Shown here: piece by piece, positions 9,384 through 20,800 of the stretch
Numbering within the stretch: position 1 is the first letter of the stretch
Layout: each line of letters begins with the position of its first letter
Assembly: GCA_023229765.1 (NCBI GenBank)
Contig: JALNYO010000001.1
Span: forward strand, 1 to 64,000
Length of the DNA stretch: 64,000 nt
DNA from: Syntrophales bacterium
GTDB lineage: Bacteria; Desulfobacterota; Syntrophia; Syntrophales; UBA5619
Direction: 5' to 3'
Translations under genes and position numbers: made by a program
Notes under the pieces: generated by a model
Databases searched by the model: none
Seen by the model: only the letters and a program-made list of their open reading frames with translations
What the model was told of the DNA's origin: nothing

Positions 9384-9974
9384 ATGATCAGGCTTGTCTA
9401 TCTTCTATTAACGGTTCTGCTTGTCCTGCCTGTTTATCCGGTTTTTCCGGCAGGCGGGAGGGGTTCCGCCGCCCATGACCGTCTGCCCGTGCAGGCCCGC
9501 CTGTTAATCGATCGGGAGTATTTCGACGTTTTGCAGGACGGGATAGAAGGGGCCCAGACAGAGATTGTTATTTGCGCCTATCTTTTCAAAACTCTGGAAA
9601 GAGCCAATGGTTACCCGGAAAAGATAGTGAAAAGCCTGGCCGCGGCGGTCAAAAGAGGAGTTCGGGTGTTGGCCGTCATGGAACTCAGCCAGAAAAGCGG
9701 CGACCTGCTCCAAACCAATGTGGAAACGGTAAGGAGGCTGGAGCGGGCAGGAATAAGGGTTTGCCCCGACCCCCAAAACACGGTAACCCATGCAAAACTT
9801 GTTGTTATCGACCGCCGGCAGCTTTTTATCGGCAGCCACAATTTGACGCAATCCGCCCTCAGGTACAACCATGAAGCCTCCGTCTGGATCGATTCTCCGG
9901 CGATGGCCAAAGAGGCGCTGGATTATCTGGATTATGTCTGCATGCAGGGAAAAGACAAACTGAAACATCCATGA
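9384..9974 (+). CDS. secreted phospholipase D-like (HKD) nuclease family protein
   Basis: This 196-residue protein has an N-terminal signal peptide (hydrophobic residues about 4-22, then PAGGRG), so it is probably periplasmic. It carries a single HKD motif, HAKLVVIDRRQLFIGSHNLT, near residues 135-155, as in the small Nuc-type endonucleases that act as dimers, each subunit giving one HKD. Substrate could be nucleic acid or phospholipid; size and fold favour the nuclease group. The ribosome site before ATG 9384 is weak. It is monocistronic by spacing, lying 64 nt before surE. Confidence 0.8.
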   Translation: MIRLVYLLLTVLLVLPVYPVFPAGGRGSAAHDRLPVQARLLIDREYFDVLQDGIEGAQTEIVICAYLFKTLERANGYPEKIVKSLAAAVKRGVRVLAVMELSQKSGDLLQTNVETVRRLERAGIRVCPDPQNTVTHAKLVVIDRRQLFIGSHNLTQSALRYNHEASVWIDSPAMAKEALDYLDYVCMQGKDKLKHP

Positions 9975-10038
9975 CGGCGAACTGCTATAAGGCAGGATAA
10001 AATATTTTGCAATTACCTAGAAAGAAAGGACTTTACAG

Positions 10039-10806
10039 TTGAAAAAACGCTTTTTACTGACAAATGATGACGGCATCTATGCGCGAGGGATTGACGCCCT
10101 GCGTCGAGAACTTGCCAAAGATGCCGAGTGCGTTGTTGTAGCGCCGGAGATCGAGCAGAGTGCCGTTGGCCATGCGATTACGGTTTTCCGGCCGCTGATG
10201 GTCAGAAAGGCCCGAAAAAACGGCAGCGTCTTCGGCTATGCCGTCGCCGGCACGCCGGCGGACTGCGTCAAGATCGGTCTTTGCGAACTGGCCGGCGGTC
10301 CGGTCGATCTGGTTGTTTCCGGGATCAACCATGGGCGGAACGTCGGCATTAACATCATCTACTCCGGGACCGTTTCCGCCGCGACGGAGGCGGTTATCCT
10401 CGGAGTTCCGGCGCTGGCGATTTCGGTTGATTCGCATCAGGAGGTAGATTATACTGCGGCGGCACGTTTTGCCCGGAAGATGGCGGCCTTTATCCTGAAA
10501 AATCCGATGCAGAATGTGGTTATCAACGTGAATGTTCCGGCCATTCCCGAGGATGAGATCAAGGGGGTGGTTGTAGTCAGACAGGGCCGGGCGCGGATGA
10601 GGGAGAGATTCGAAAAGCGGACGGATCCGCGGGACAATCTCTATTACTGGCTAGCCGGCGAGCCAGAGCTTCCCTTGCAAGAGCAGGACGATACCGACTT
10701 CAGCGCCCTGAAAAAGGGGATGATAACGATAACCCCGATCCATTGCGATCTCACCCGCTACGATCTGCTGGATGATTTAGCAAGGCTGGCCAAAGAGAGT
10801 TTCTAA
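10039..10806 (+). CDS. surE: 5'/3'-nucleotidase SurE
   Basis: This 255-residue survival protein E is a cytosolic divalent-metal nucleoside monophosphatase. The N-terminal metal site LLTNDDG (residues 6-12) is intact, as are AVGHAITVFRPL, SGINHGRNVG and YSGTVSAATEA. It starts at TTG 10039, preceded by AGAAAGGAC; no in-frame ATG lies upstream before a stop. It is followed 54 nt later by the first hybrid kinase gene. Length and motif order are typical. Confidence 0.93.
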   Translation: MKKRFLLTNDDGIYARGIDALRRELAKDAECVVVAPEIEQSAVGHAITVFRPLMVRKARKNGSVFGYAVAGTPADCVKIGLCELAGGPVDLVVSGINHGRNVGINIIYSGTVSAATEAVILGVPALAISVDSHQEVDYTAAARFARKMAAFILKNPMQNVVINVNVPAIPEDEIKGVVVVRQGRARMRERFEKRTDPRDNLYYWLAGEPELPLQEQDDTDFSALKKGMITITPIHCDLTRYDLLDDLARLAKESF

Positions 10807-10860
10807 TATCTTGCGGCCGGAAATACTGCCTGTAACAAAACAGAAGAAAGAAGACGCTTG

Positions 10861-13338
10861 ATGATGGATACAGCTTTTCTGGGACTGATTCAAAATGCCG
10901 CGCTGCTTTTGGCCGCGGCCTTTATCTTTGACGTGGCGACGACCCGGTGGCGCGCCGGGCAAACTGTGGCGCGGGATGTGGCTGTTGGACTTGCCACCGG
11001 CGTAATCGGCATCATCATCATGGTTACGCCCTGGACATTTATTCCGGGAATAGTGTTTGATACCCGCTCGGTATTGATCGGAATCTCCGGCCTTTTTCTG
11101 GGATGGCTCCCCGCCGCAATTCTGATGGCGATGACGGTGGCGTTTCGTTTATTTCTGGGAGGGGGCGGCGCTTGGACCGGCGTTGGCGTGATCATTCTAT
11201 CGGGGGCGATCGGAATCGCCTGGCGCCATTTTCGTGGATGGCCTCTTGACGAAACCTCCTGGCGGGAGCTCTACCTTTTCGGAATCGTCGTCCATTTGGC
11301 AATGCTTGCCATGATGCTCACCCTGCCTTGGGAAACCGCCTTGCGAGTTCTTTCCAATATTATCGTGCCGGTCCTGGCGATCTATCCGGTGGGAACCGCC
11401 CTGTTGGGGACGCTGATGGTCAACCGTCTGCATCGGGAGAAGTCAGAAGAAGAGCTGCGAGCAGCGAACACATTTCTGGATTCGGTGATCGAGAATATCC
11501 CGGACATGATCTTCGTCAAGGATGCCCGGGACCTTTGCTTCGTCCGGTTTAACCGGGCGGGAGAAGATATTTGGGGTTATTCCCGAGAGGACATTCTGGG
11601 GAAGAATGTGGGCGATTTCGTTTCTCAAGAGCAAGCTGATCTTTTTACACAGCAGGATCAGGAGGCTTTGCAGAAAAAAAAGGTTTTGGATATCCCGGAG
11701 GACCCCCTGCTGACGCGCAACATGGGGATGCGCATCCGGCATACGAAGAAGGTGCCGATCTTGGACGCGAACGGAAATCCCGAATACCTGCTCGGCATTT
11801 CTGAAGACATCACGGAGCAAAAGCAGAAGGAGGCCGAACGGGAGCGGCTGCTGTCGGCCATCGAGCAGGCCGGCGAGATTTTCATCACAATGGATGCTGA
11901 AGGCGTCATTCAGTATGTCAACCCGGCGTTTACGAGCGTCACCGGTTATACTCGAGAAGAGGCGCTCGGGCAAAATGCCCGCATCCTCAAGAGCGTCGGG
12001 CACGAAAAGGGTTTCTACCGGGATATTTGGGCGACCATCTCCCGCGGCGACACCTTCGAGGGCCGCATTGTCAACAAGAGACAGGACGGAACCACCTATA
12101 TCGTGGACTCGACGATCTCTCCGGTCTTTGGCGGCGACGGAAAAATTGTCAGCTACGTGATTGTCAGCCGGGACATTACAGAACATATTCGTCTGTCTGA
12201 ACAACTGCAGCAGGCGCAGAAGATGGAGGCGGTGGGACGGCTGGCCGGGGGGGTGGCGCACGACTTCAACAACATGCTGGGGGTGATTATCGGCCATGCG
12301 GAAATGGCCCTGGAAAAGATTGGGCCGGGCCACCCGTTTTATGACGATTTTAATGATATACTCAAGGCCGCCGAGCGCTCCGCCGATCTCACCCGGCAAT
12401 TGCTGGCCTTTGCCCGCAAGCAGACCGTCTCCCCTGTGGTGCTCGATCTCAACGTTACGGTTGAGGGAATGCTGAAAATGCTGCGGAGGCTGATCGGCGA
12501 GAATATTCACCTTGCCTGGCTTCCGGGGGCGGATCTGCCGCTGGTCTGGATGGACCCCGTCCAGATCGACCAGATGCTGGCGAATCTGTGTCTCAATGCC
12601 CGCGACGCCATTGCCGGGGTGGGCAGGCTCACTATAGAGACCGGAAAAACAACCTTTGATAACGAATATTGCGCCGAGCACGCGGGTTTTGTCCCCGGCG
12701 AGTTTGCCTTGCTTGCCGTATCCGACGACGGCTGCGGGATGGATAAGGGTACCCTCGAAAACATCTTCGAACCGTTTTTCACCACCAAGGGCCTGAGGCA
12801 GGGCACCGGCCTGGGGCTGGCCACGGTGTATGGCATCGTCAAGCAGAACGGCGGATTCGTCAACGTCTATAGCGAGCCGGGACAAGGGACGACCTTCAAA
12901 ATATACCTTCCGAGGCACGCGGGGCAGTTTATTGAGCCCTTGGAAAAAATTTCAGGGGATATCCGGCAGGGAGGCGGCGAGACGGTGCTCCTGGTGGAAG
13001 ATGAGTCGGTGAATCTGGAGCTGGGCAAAATAATGCTGGAGAGCTTCGGTTACAGCGTGCTCGCCGCCGGCTCTCCCGGCGAGGCTCTGCGGCTGGCAGA
13101 AGAACATGCCGGCGAGGTTGACCTGCTGATGACCGATGTGGTTATGCCCGAAATGAACGGGCGGGAGCTGGCCGGGCGGCTGCAAGCGCTTTACCCCGGA
13201 CTTAAATGTCTCTTCATGTCCGGCTATACGGCCAACGTCATCGCCCATAACGGCGTGCTGGACGAGGGGGTTCACTTCCTTCAAAAGCCATTTTCGAGAC
13301 AAGGCCTGGCCGAAAAAGTCCGAACGGCGCTGACGTAA
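10861..13338 (+). CDS. hybrid sensor histidine kinase (LytS-type 5TM - PAS - PAS - HisKA/HATPase - REC)
   Basis: This roughly 825-residue inner-membrane sensor kinase starts with about six hydrophobic segments (residues 1-185) resembling the LytS-type 5TMR-LYT module. Two PAS domains follow (about 200-320 and 325-445). Next come a HisKA with phospho-acceptor H467 in GGVAHDFNNMLG, an HATPase with FEPFFTTK and GTGLGLATVYG, and a C-terminal receiver with Asp759 in LLMTDVVMPEMNG. Its last ~430 residues are closely similar to those of the 17849-21286 kinase. It is upstream of another hybrid kinase and an NtrC-type regulator on the same strand. The cue is unknown. The start is ATG 10861 or 10864. 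Confidence 0.9.
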   Translation: MMDTAFLGLIQNAALLLAAAFIFDVATTRWRAGQTVARDVAVGLATGVIGIIIMVTPWTFIPGIVFDTRSVLIGISGLFLGWLPAAILMAMTVAFRLFLGGGGAWTGVGVIILSGAIGIAWRHFRGWPLDETSWRELYLFGIVVHLAMLAMMLTLPWETALRVLSNIIVPVLAIYPVGTALLGTLMVNRLHREKSEEELRAANTFLDSVIENIPDMIFVKDARDLCFVRFNRAGEDIWGYSREDILGKNVGDFVSQEQADLFTQQDQEALQKKKVLDIPEDPLLTRNMGMRIRHTKKVPILDANGNPEYLLGISEDITEQKQKEAERERLLSAIEQAGEIFITMDAEGVIQYVNPAFTSVTGYTREEALGQNARILKSVGHEKGFYRDIWATISRGDTFEGRIVNKRQDGTTYIVDSTISPVFGGDGKIVSYVIVSRDITEHIRLSEQLQQAQKMEAVGRLAGGVAHDFNNMLGVIIGHAEMALEKIGPGHPFYDDFNDILKAAERSADLTRQLLAFARKQTVSPVVLDLNVTVEGMLKMLRRLIGENIHLAWLPGADLPLVWMDPVQIDQMLANLCLNARDAIAGVGRLTIETGKTTFDNEYCAEHAGFVPGEFALLAVSDDGCGMDKGTLENIFEPFFTTKGLRQGTGLGLATVYGIVKQNGGFVNVYSEPGQGTTFKIYLPRHAGQFIEPLEKISGDIRQGGGETVLLVEDESVNLELGKIMLESFGYSVLAAGSPGEALRLAEEHAGEVDLLMTDVVMPEMNGRELAGRLQALYPGLKCLFMSGYTANVIAHNGVLDEGVHFLQKPFSRQGLAEKVRTALT

Positions 13339-13409
13339 AAATATTTCAGGCAAAACCGGCGTTAAGGGGGAGCCAAATCCCCGGTCGGGGGAGGAATTTT
13401 TTATAAATA

Positions 13410-16238
13410 ATGATAACCGGTAAACCATTAAAGAATAAGAAGATTGCCATCCGCGGCGTTCTGGCGTTGTTGATAGCGCTGTCAGGCTTTCTCTGGCAAA
13501 TATCCGACGCCTTTGCCGAAGAAAAACCGCAAATGATCACTGCCGGCGTTCTCAGAAACTTTCCTCCCTACCATTTTTTCGATCAGCAAACGGGGCAGCC
13601 GGCAGGCTTTGCCGTGGAAGTCCTGGACGAAGTCGCCAAAAATGCCGGGTTGGAGGTTCGCTATATCTTTTTCGACGAATGGCCTGCCGCGAACAAGGCG
13701 CTGCGGGAAGGTCGCATTGACGTCATTCCCGATATGGGGATGACCGAAGAAAGAAAAAGTTATGCTGACTTCACCCATCCCTATGAAACCTTTCATATAA
13801 ATATCTTCATTCGCGAAACGGATACTGACATACGGGGGATCGACGATCTGCGGGGGCGGAATGTTGCCGTGGTGGCGCAAAATATGGGTTTAACCGTCAT
13901 GCAGAAATACAAAAAGGCAAAACCCGTCATTTTCCCGTCGCTTGATCAAGCCTTGCTGTCGCTGCTTTCGGGAAATACGGACGCCTTGGTGTATCCCGAG
14001 CTGCCCGTCCTTCTGATTGCCCGCCAAAGTGGGCTTCAGGAGCGGATCAAAATCGTCGGACAGCCTCTGCAAGAGGTGAAGCGCGCCATGGCCGTGAAAA
14101 GGGGGAAACCCGAGCTGCTCCGCAAATTAGACGCGGCGTTGCAGACGTTTATTGCAACATCTGAATATAAGGCAATCTATGCCAGATGGCACGTCGCCCC
14201 GGCGCCGTACTGGAATGTTTGGCACGTCGCGAGTGCGATGGCGGGGTTGCTTTTTCTGGTCATCGTCATCTTTGCGACGATGCGCTATATAGCCTTGAGG
14301 CGATTGAATCGGAAATTGCAAAGCGCCTTGGAAGGGCAGGAAAATGCCGAGAAGGAGCTCCATGCAGAATCGGAGCGCCGAAGCATCCTGTTTGAGAATT
14401 CGCCTGACGGCATCCTGATCATAGACCCGCAGACAGCAGGATTCCTGGCTTTTAACACGGCGGCTCACCAACAACTGGGATATTCGCGCGAAGAGTTTGC
14501 ACGGCTCACCATAGCCGATGTGGAGATCAACGAAACGTTAGAGGATGTGAAGGCGCACATCGCCAATGTGATCCAAAAGCGCAGCGATGTGTTTGAGACC
14601 CTGCAACGCAACCGGCAGGGAGAAATCAGAAATGTTCAGATAACGGCGCAGATCGTGGATGTTCATGGTCAGCCGATTTATCACTGCATCTGGCGCGATA
14701 TCACCGACCGCAAGCGCGCCGAGGAGAAGAATCTGCGCCTGGCGGCGGCGATCGAACAGTCCGGGGAAACGGTATTGATGACCGACCTGGCGGGAATCAT
14801 TCAATATGTCAATCCGGCCTTTGAGCGCATTACTGGTTATACGCGCCAGGAGGCTATGGGAAAGAATCCGCGCATCTTGAAAAGCGGCAGGCAAGACGGC
14901 GATTTTTACAAAGATCTCTGGGAGAACCTGAGCGCCGGCCGAACCTGGAAAGGGCGTTTCGTCAACAGGAAAAAGAGCGGCGACCTCTATGATGAAGACG
15001 CCACGATTTCTCCCGTAAGAAATTTGGCGGGGGAAATCACCCACTATGTGGCGGTAAAGCGCGATATTACCGAGCAGTTGAAGACGGAGAGACAGCTTTT
15101 GCAGGCCCAGAAGATGGAGGCTATCGGCACCATGTCCGGCGGCATTGCCCACGACTTCAACAACATTCTCGGCGCCATCTCCGGCTATACCGAACTTTCC
15201 CTCGCGAAAATTCCCCCCGAGAGCAGGATCAAGTATTATCTGGAGCAAATACAAACTTCCACTCAGCGCGCTGTAAACCTCGTGCGGCAGATCCTCGAAT
15301 TCAGCAGGCTTACAGAGAAGGAGCGAAAACCTGTCAGTTTGCTGCCGCTGATCAAGGAAACCGTCAAGATGCTGCGGGAAATCATCCCCGCGACCATTGA
15401 AATACGTCTGAACGCCCGCATCGACGCCGATACGGTGCTGGGCGACGCGACTCAGATCTACCAGATACTGATGAACCTCTGCACCAATGCCTATCAGTCA
15501 ATGAAAGAAAAAGGCGGGCTGCTGGAGATTGATTTGTTGGGAACAGAGGCGGGAGAAGATATTGAAGACATGATTCAGGGGTTGAAGCCGGGCCCTTATG
15601 TTGAGATTATCGTCAGGGACACCGGAGAAGGCATCGACCCGCTGATCCGGAAACGTATCTTTGACCCCTTCTTTACCACAAAAAAGATCGGTGAAGGCAC
15701 CGGACTGGGGCTGTCCGTTGTGCATGGCATTGTCCGGAGTTATGGCGGAAAAATAACGGTGGAAAGTCAGGTAGGCGCAGGGAGCGCTTTCCACGTCTAT
15801 CTTCCCTTGCTTTTCGAAAACCCGGAGGCAGCGCTGGGGGAGGTTGACCAGCCGGGCAGGGAAGGCACGGGCAGGATACTGCTTGTGGATGATGAAGAAA
15901 TGCTGGTCAACGTGACGAAGGAGATGCTGGAGGAGCGTGGATATACGGTAACTGCAGGAACCGACAGCGTTTTGGCCTTGGAAGCCTTCCGCGCCCATCC
16001 CGAGGATTTTGATCTGGTCATAACCGATCAGACCATGCCGGTCATGACGGGCCTCGACCTGGCCCGCGCCCTCATCTCGATCAGGCCCGACATCCCGATC
16101 ATCCTCTGTACGGGCTTCCTCGATTCCGCCTTTGAAGAAAAGGCAACTGAGGCAAAAATACGGGAAGTTGTTTTGAAGCCGGTCAAAATCAGGCGGCTTA
16201 TCGCCAGCATCCACGGCCTGCTCGCTCCGTCAAGTTAA
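13410..16238 (+). CDS. hybrid sensor histidine kinase with periplasmic SBP-type sensor (SBP_bac_3 - PAS - PAS - HisKA/HATPase - REC)
   Basis: This 942-residue protein has a signal/TM segment (about 17-36) and a periplasmic solute-binding domain of the amino-acid/polar type (about 42-265; VLRNFPPYHFFD, GFAVEVLDEVA, DVIPDMGMTEER). A TM helix follows near 275-295, then two PAS domains, HisKA with H581 in GGIAHDFNNILG, and HATPase (FDPFFTTK, GTGLGLSVVHG). The receiver Asp873 lies in LVITDQTMPVMTG. Such fused binding domains sense small molecules directly (BvgS-like logic). The next gene, an NtrC-type regulator, starts 16 nt later and is the likely phosphorelay output. Confidence 0.9.
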   Translation: MITGKPLKNKKIAIRGVLALLIALSGFLWQISDAFAEEKPQMITAGVLRNFPPYHFFDQQTGQPAGFAVEVLDEVAKNAGLEVRYIFFDEWPAANKALREGRIDVIPDMGMTEERKSYADFTHPYETFHINIFIRETDTDIRGIDDLRGRNVAVVAQNMGLTVMQKYKKAKPVIFPSLDQALLSLLSGNTDALVYPELPVLLIARQSGLQERIKIVGQPLQEVKRAMAVKRGKPELLRKLDAALQTFIATSEYKAIYARWHVAPAPYWNVWHVASAMAGLLFLVIVIFATMRYIALRRLNRKLQSALEGQENAEKELHAESERRSILFENSPDGILIIDPQTAGFLAFNTAAHQQLGYSREEFARLTIADVEINETLEDVKAHIANVIQKRSDVFETLQRNRQGEIRNVQITAQIVDVHGQPIYHCIWRDITDRKRAEEKNLRLAAAIEQSGETVLMTDLAGIIQYVNPAFERITGYTRQEAMGKNPRILKSGRQDGDFYKDLWENLSAGRTWKGRFVNRKKSGDLYDEDATISPVRNLAGEITHYVAVKRDITEQLKTERQLLQAQKMEAIGTMSGGIAHDFNNILGAISGYTELSLAKIPPESRIKYYLEQIQTSTQRAVNLVRQILEFSRLTEKERKPVSLLPLIKETVKMLREIIPATIEIRLNARIDADTVLGDATQIYQILMNLCTNAYQSMKEKGGLLEIDLLGTEAGEDIEDMIQGLKPGPYVEIIVRDTGEGIDPLIRKRIFDPFFTTKKIGEGTGLGLSVVHGIVRSYGGKITVESQVGAGSAFHVYLPLLFENPEAALGEVDQPGREGTGRILLVDDEEMLVNVTKEMLEERGYTVTAGTDSVLALEAFRAHPEDFDLVITDQTMPVMTGLDLARALISIRPDIPIILCTGFLDSAFEEKATEAKIREVVLKPVKIRRLIASIHGLLAPSS

Positions 16239-16254
16239 ACCACAGGGAAAGATT

Positions 16255-17646
16255 ATGGCGCGCATACTTATCATCGACGACGATGAGATACTCTCGGGCA
16301 TGCTCGCAGAGATTGTAATGGACATGGGTCATGCGTCCGCCAGGGTCTTTACCTTGGCGGACGGTCTTAAGGAGGCAGCCGTGGGCGATTTTGCCGTTAT
16401 CCTCCTCGATGTGAAGCTTCCCGATGGCAACGGCCTGACGAAGATACCTATGCTGCACGATCTTTGCAGTTCAGCGGAAATAATAATTATCACCGCTTTT
16501 GGCGACCGGTGCGGCGCTGAGTTGGCGCTCGACAGCGGCGCCTGGGATTACATCCATAAGACCGCTTCGATTTCCGAAATCAAGATGTCCTTGTCAAGGG
16601 CCATTCAGTATGCGGCAGCGAATCGCACCCGGATGCCTGGGCCGTCCGAGCTCGCTATAGACGGGATCATTGGCCAGAGCGATAAATTGCGTATCTGTTT
16701 CGGTCACCTTGCTCAGGCGGCGAAAAGCGGCGCCAATCTTCTGCTCTTCGGAGAAACTGGCACCGGCAAGGAGCTCTTTGCCCGGGCCTTGCACAGAAAC
16801 AGCAGCCGTGCCCAGGGGCCCTTCATTACCGTAGATTGTGCAGCGTTGCCCCCGACTTTGGTGGAAAGCCAGCTCTTCGGTCACGAGAAGGGGGCGTTTA
16901 CCGGCGCCGACCGGAAGATGGACGGCATGATCATGCAGGCCAACGGCGGCATCCTGTTTCTCGACGAGATAGGCGAGCTGCCCCTCCCCATCCAGAAATC
17001 TTTTCTGCGAGTGCTGCAGGAAAAGCATTTTCGCCCCGTCGGGGGGCGGGAGGAGCTGGAAAGCGATTTTCGCACCGTGGCGGCGACCAACCGGGATATG
17101 GAAGCGATGGCAGCAGCCGGTGCTTTCCGCAGCGATCTGCTCTACCGTCTCCGGTCGCTGGTGATCAAGCTGCCCCCCTTGCGGGAGCGTTTCGGAGATA
17201 TTCCGGAGCTGACCATGTTTTATATGGCGAAATTATGCAACCGCTATAGAATCGATATTAAGGATATTTCCCTGGACTTTATGGAGTTTCTTGATGCCTA
17301 TCCGTGGCCCGGCAACGTCAGGGAGCTGATCAATGTTCTGGAGTCCGCTGTCGCGGCGGCCTTCAATGAGCCAACGCTTTACCCCAAACACCTGCCCACG
17401 AATATCCGCCTGCATGTCATTTATGGCAGCGGCGGTAAGACAGGCAAGGAGGTTCCCCCGCAGCAGCTTCCGCCGCTGAAAAACGTTCGCGAAACGGCGG
17501 TGCTGGAAACGGAATTACGATATCTCCGGGAGCTGATGACGCTGGCGAAAGGAGATATTCTGGAAGGCTGCCGCATTTCCGGCCTGTCCCGGGCGCAACT
17601 CTATGCCCAGATCAGGAAGCACAAGAGGGGACAGGCTACTTTTTGA
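16255..17646 (+). CDS. sigma54-dependent response regulator (NtrC family)
   Basis: This 463-residue regulator has an N-terminal receiver (D8-D10 acidic patch, phospho-acceptor D52 in LLDVKLPDG) and a central AAA+ domain. The AAA+ domain shows Walker A GETGTGKE, the sigma54-contact loop GAFTGA, Walker B ILFLDEIGELPLP and the WPGNVREL motif. A C-terminal Fis-type helix-turn-helix (GCRISGLSRAQLYAQIRKH) follows. It should activate sigma54 RNA polymerase when phosphorylated. It directly follows the 13410 kinase and probably pairs with it. Targets are unknown; no clear -24/-12 promoter was seen near this block. Confidence 0.93.
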   Translation: MARILIIDDDEILSGMLAEIVMDMGHASARVFTLADGLKEAAVGDFAVILLDVKLPDGNGLTKIPMLHDLCSSAEIIIITAFGDRCGAELALDSGAWDYIHKTASISEIKMSLSRAIQYAAANRTRMPGPSELAIDGIIGQSDKLRICFGHLAQAAKSGANLLLFGETGTGKELFARALHRNSSRAQGPFITVDCAALPPTLVESQLFGHEKGAFTGADRKMDGMIMQANGGILFLDEIGELPLPIQKSFLRVLQEKHFRPVGGREELESDFRTVAATNRDMEAMAAAGAFRSDLLYRLRSLVIKLPPLRERFGDIPELTMFYMAKLCNRYRIDIKDISLDFMEFLDAYPWPGNVRELINVLESAVAAAFNEPTLYPKHLPTNIRLHVIYGSGGKTGKEVPPQQLPPLKNVRETAVLETELRYLRELMTLAKGDILEGCRISGLSRAQLYAQIRKHKRGQATF

Positions 17647-17848
17647 AGAGGTAAAGTGCTCAGGATAGCAAGAGTTTTTTGTGACGGACATATATAACAC
17701 TTTTTCAACAGAGGGAACGGCGGCAGCAAGTCTTTAGCAAAGATGCGGACTGCCGGGCATTTTCTGGACTTATGGAGGATGCAAAATCGTCATATCAGAT
17801 AAACATTTTTGCCTATTGCCTCATGCCTCGCCGCTTTCCCGCCTGTTT

Positions 17849-20800
17849 TTACTGTACCAGTGCCTGGCGGACCTTGGCGGTTAGGTCCGCTATCGAGAAC
17901 GGTTTCTGAATAAAGTTCACTCCCTCCTCCAGCACACCGTGGTGGGCGATGACGTTGGCCGTATAGCCGGACATGAACAGACATTTCAGGTTCGGGTAGA
18001 GGGAGCGCAGCCGTTCGGCCAGCTCCCGTCCGTTCATTCCGGGCAGCACCACGTCGGTCACAAGCAGGCGAATCTCGCCGGCGTGCTCCGCCGCCAGCCT
18101 CAGGGCTTCCCCGGGAGAGCCCGCGGTCAGCACCCGGTACCCGATCCCTTCCAGCATGATCTTCCCCATCTCCAGATTCGCCGGCTCGTCTTCCACGACA
18201 AGCACCGTCTCACCCCCGCCCCGCAGAATTTCCGACGGACTTTTCTCCTGGGGCTCGGTGTTTTGTCCCGCATGCCGGGGCAGGTAAATCCGGAAGGTTG
18301 TCCCTTCCCCCGGTTCGCTATAGACGTTGATGAAGCCTTTGTTCTGCTTGACGATGCCGTACACCGTGGCCAGCCCCAGGCCCGTGCCCCGCCCCAGCTC
18401 CTTCGTCGTGAAAAAGGGTTCGAAGATATTCTCGATGGTCTGTCTGTCCATCCCGCAGCCGTCGTCGGAAACGGCAAGCAGGACGTACTCGCCGGGGATA
18501 AAACCCGCGTGGACGGCGCAGTACTCCTCGTCGAAGGACGCCTTCCCCGTCTCGATGGTCAGCTTGCCCACCCCGGCGATCGCGTCGCGGGCGTTGATGC
18601 ACAGATTCGCCATAATCTGATCGACCTGGACGGGATCCATCTTGACCGGCGACAGGCCCGCCTCCGGCAGCCAGACGAGATCGATGTCCTCGCCGATCAG
18701 CCGCCGCAGCATCTTGAGCATGTTCTCCACAACTTCGTTTAGATCGAGCGTCTCTGGGGCCACCGTTTGCCTGCGGGCAAAGGCCAGCAACTGCCTGGTC
18801 AGGCCAGCGGACCGCTCGGCGGCCTTCTTGATCGCCGCAAAAGCCCCGTAAAACGGCTCCTTAGTGTCAATCCTTTCCAGGGCCATTTCCGCATGGCCGA
18901 GAATCACTCCCAGCATGTTGTTGAAATCGTGTGCCACCCCTCCGGCCAGCCTTCCCACCGCCTCCAGCTTCTCGGATTGTCGCAATTGGGCACGCAGCCG
19001 CTCCTGTTCGGCCTCAATCTCCTTGCGCTCCGTAATGTCCAGCAATGTTCCCAATGTGTATGCGGGCTTCCCCGCCTCGTCCCGGATGAGATTGGCCCTG
19101 AGGAGGCCGAAAACGGTGCAACCGTCTTTATGGAGGAGGCGCTTTTCCATTTCATAGACGTCGCCCGCGCCGCTTGCCAAGCCGGTCTGCCGTTGCAGAT
19201 TGACCTCCAGGTCTTCCGGATGCGTGATGTCCCGCAAGTGCTTGCCGAGCAATTCTTCTTCATTATACCCCAGCATCCGGCAATAAGCCGGGTTGGCGTG
19301 CTGGATATGGAAGTCGAGGGATATCTGGGCCACGCCGACGGGCAGGCGATTATAAATGGTGCGGAAGCGACGTTCGCTCTCCCGCTGCTTTTCTTCCGCC
19401 CGCTTCTGCTCGACAATATGCCAGGTCACGTCGGCCAGATAGGAGACGCTCTCCACGTCCGCATCCGTGTAAGCGGCAGGCTTGTTGCCCACGCCCAGAA
19501 CGGCGACCACCCTGCCTTCGCGCATCACGGGAACCACCAGTTCACGGACTACCGCGGCGTGGCCCTGGGGCATCCCCTTTTTGTGCGGCAGCGACGCGTA
19601 ATCGTTGTGGACTACCGGTTTCCCCTCGTGCACGCAATCCGCCCAGACGCCGGCCTGGTCGATGCCGTAGTGCACCCCTCGGCCCTCGATCCGGCGAAAT
19701 TCGCTTAAAGTGCGGGTGGAGCACTGTTGCAAGGAGATGGTTTTTTGATCGGCTTCCACAAAGTGGTAAAACCCGATGGGGCTATCCACCAGTGCGCCGG
19801 TTTCGTCTATGGCCTTGACCAGAAACTCATCTAGGGCGTGGGAGGCTGCATACTCCAGCAGGGACAGCCGCGTCTGGATCAAGAGGCCCATGCGGCGTTC
19901 CTCACTTTGGTCGCGGAAGACCAAGACCACGCCTGTGATGGCGCCTTCTGCATCGCGGATCGGGGCACCGCTGTCGGCGATGGGGTGCTCGCTGCCGTCT
20001 TTCGCGATGAGCAGGGTGTGGTTGGCCAGCGAGACGACTAGCCCCTCCCTGAGCACCTTCGCGACGGGGTCGTCCACCGCCTTCCGCGTCTCCTCGGAGA
20101 CGATTCGGAAGACCTCTGCCAGCGGTCTGCCTTGCGCCTCCTCATTGTTCCAGCCCGTAAGCCCCTCGGCTGAAGGATTGAGAAACTCCACCCGGCCTTC
20201 GGCGTCGGCGGCGATGACGCCGTCGCCCAGGGCGTGCAGGGTAACGCTGTGGCGCTCGACGCTCGCGCGGAGCGCAGCCTCTGAGCGGTACAGTGCTCGG
20301 AAGTGCTGCTTTTTTTCGCGCTGCCGGGCGGCAAGGCCGAGCGCGCCGAGAGCGCCCAGCAGAACCGCGAGCAGCGCCAGGATCAGTGCCGAGCGGAAGC
20401 GCCATTCGGCGAAGGCCTCGGCCGCGTCCACCTTGGCCACCATTAACCAGGGCGAATCCGGGATCGGCAATAAGACCGCAGCCACTTCAATTCCGCGATA
20501 ATCCCGGCTCTCGACAAAGCCCCTTTTCCCTAAGACGGCCATGACCGCGGGCACGTCGGTCCGGCTCAGGGGGATGCGGAGCTTGAGCGCCGTATCGGAC
20601 CGGTGGCGCAGGTCGTTGAGGAATAGCGCATCGTTGCCGTCGCGCCGGACCAGCAGCGTCTCCTCGCTTTGGCTCGGTTCAGGCCAGGACTGGATCAGGG
20701 GGTAGAGGAAGTGCGAGGCGTCGTTGATTAGGATGATCGCGCCGACCGCTCTGCGGGCTTGTCCGTTCCCCGCGAAGAGCGGCGCCACTGCGGAGATATG

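Noticed and set aside
11443..12918. 491-codon minus-strand frame
   Set aside because: Antisense shadow of the hybrid kinase; no recognisable protein features.
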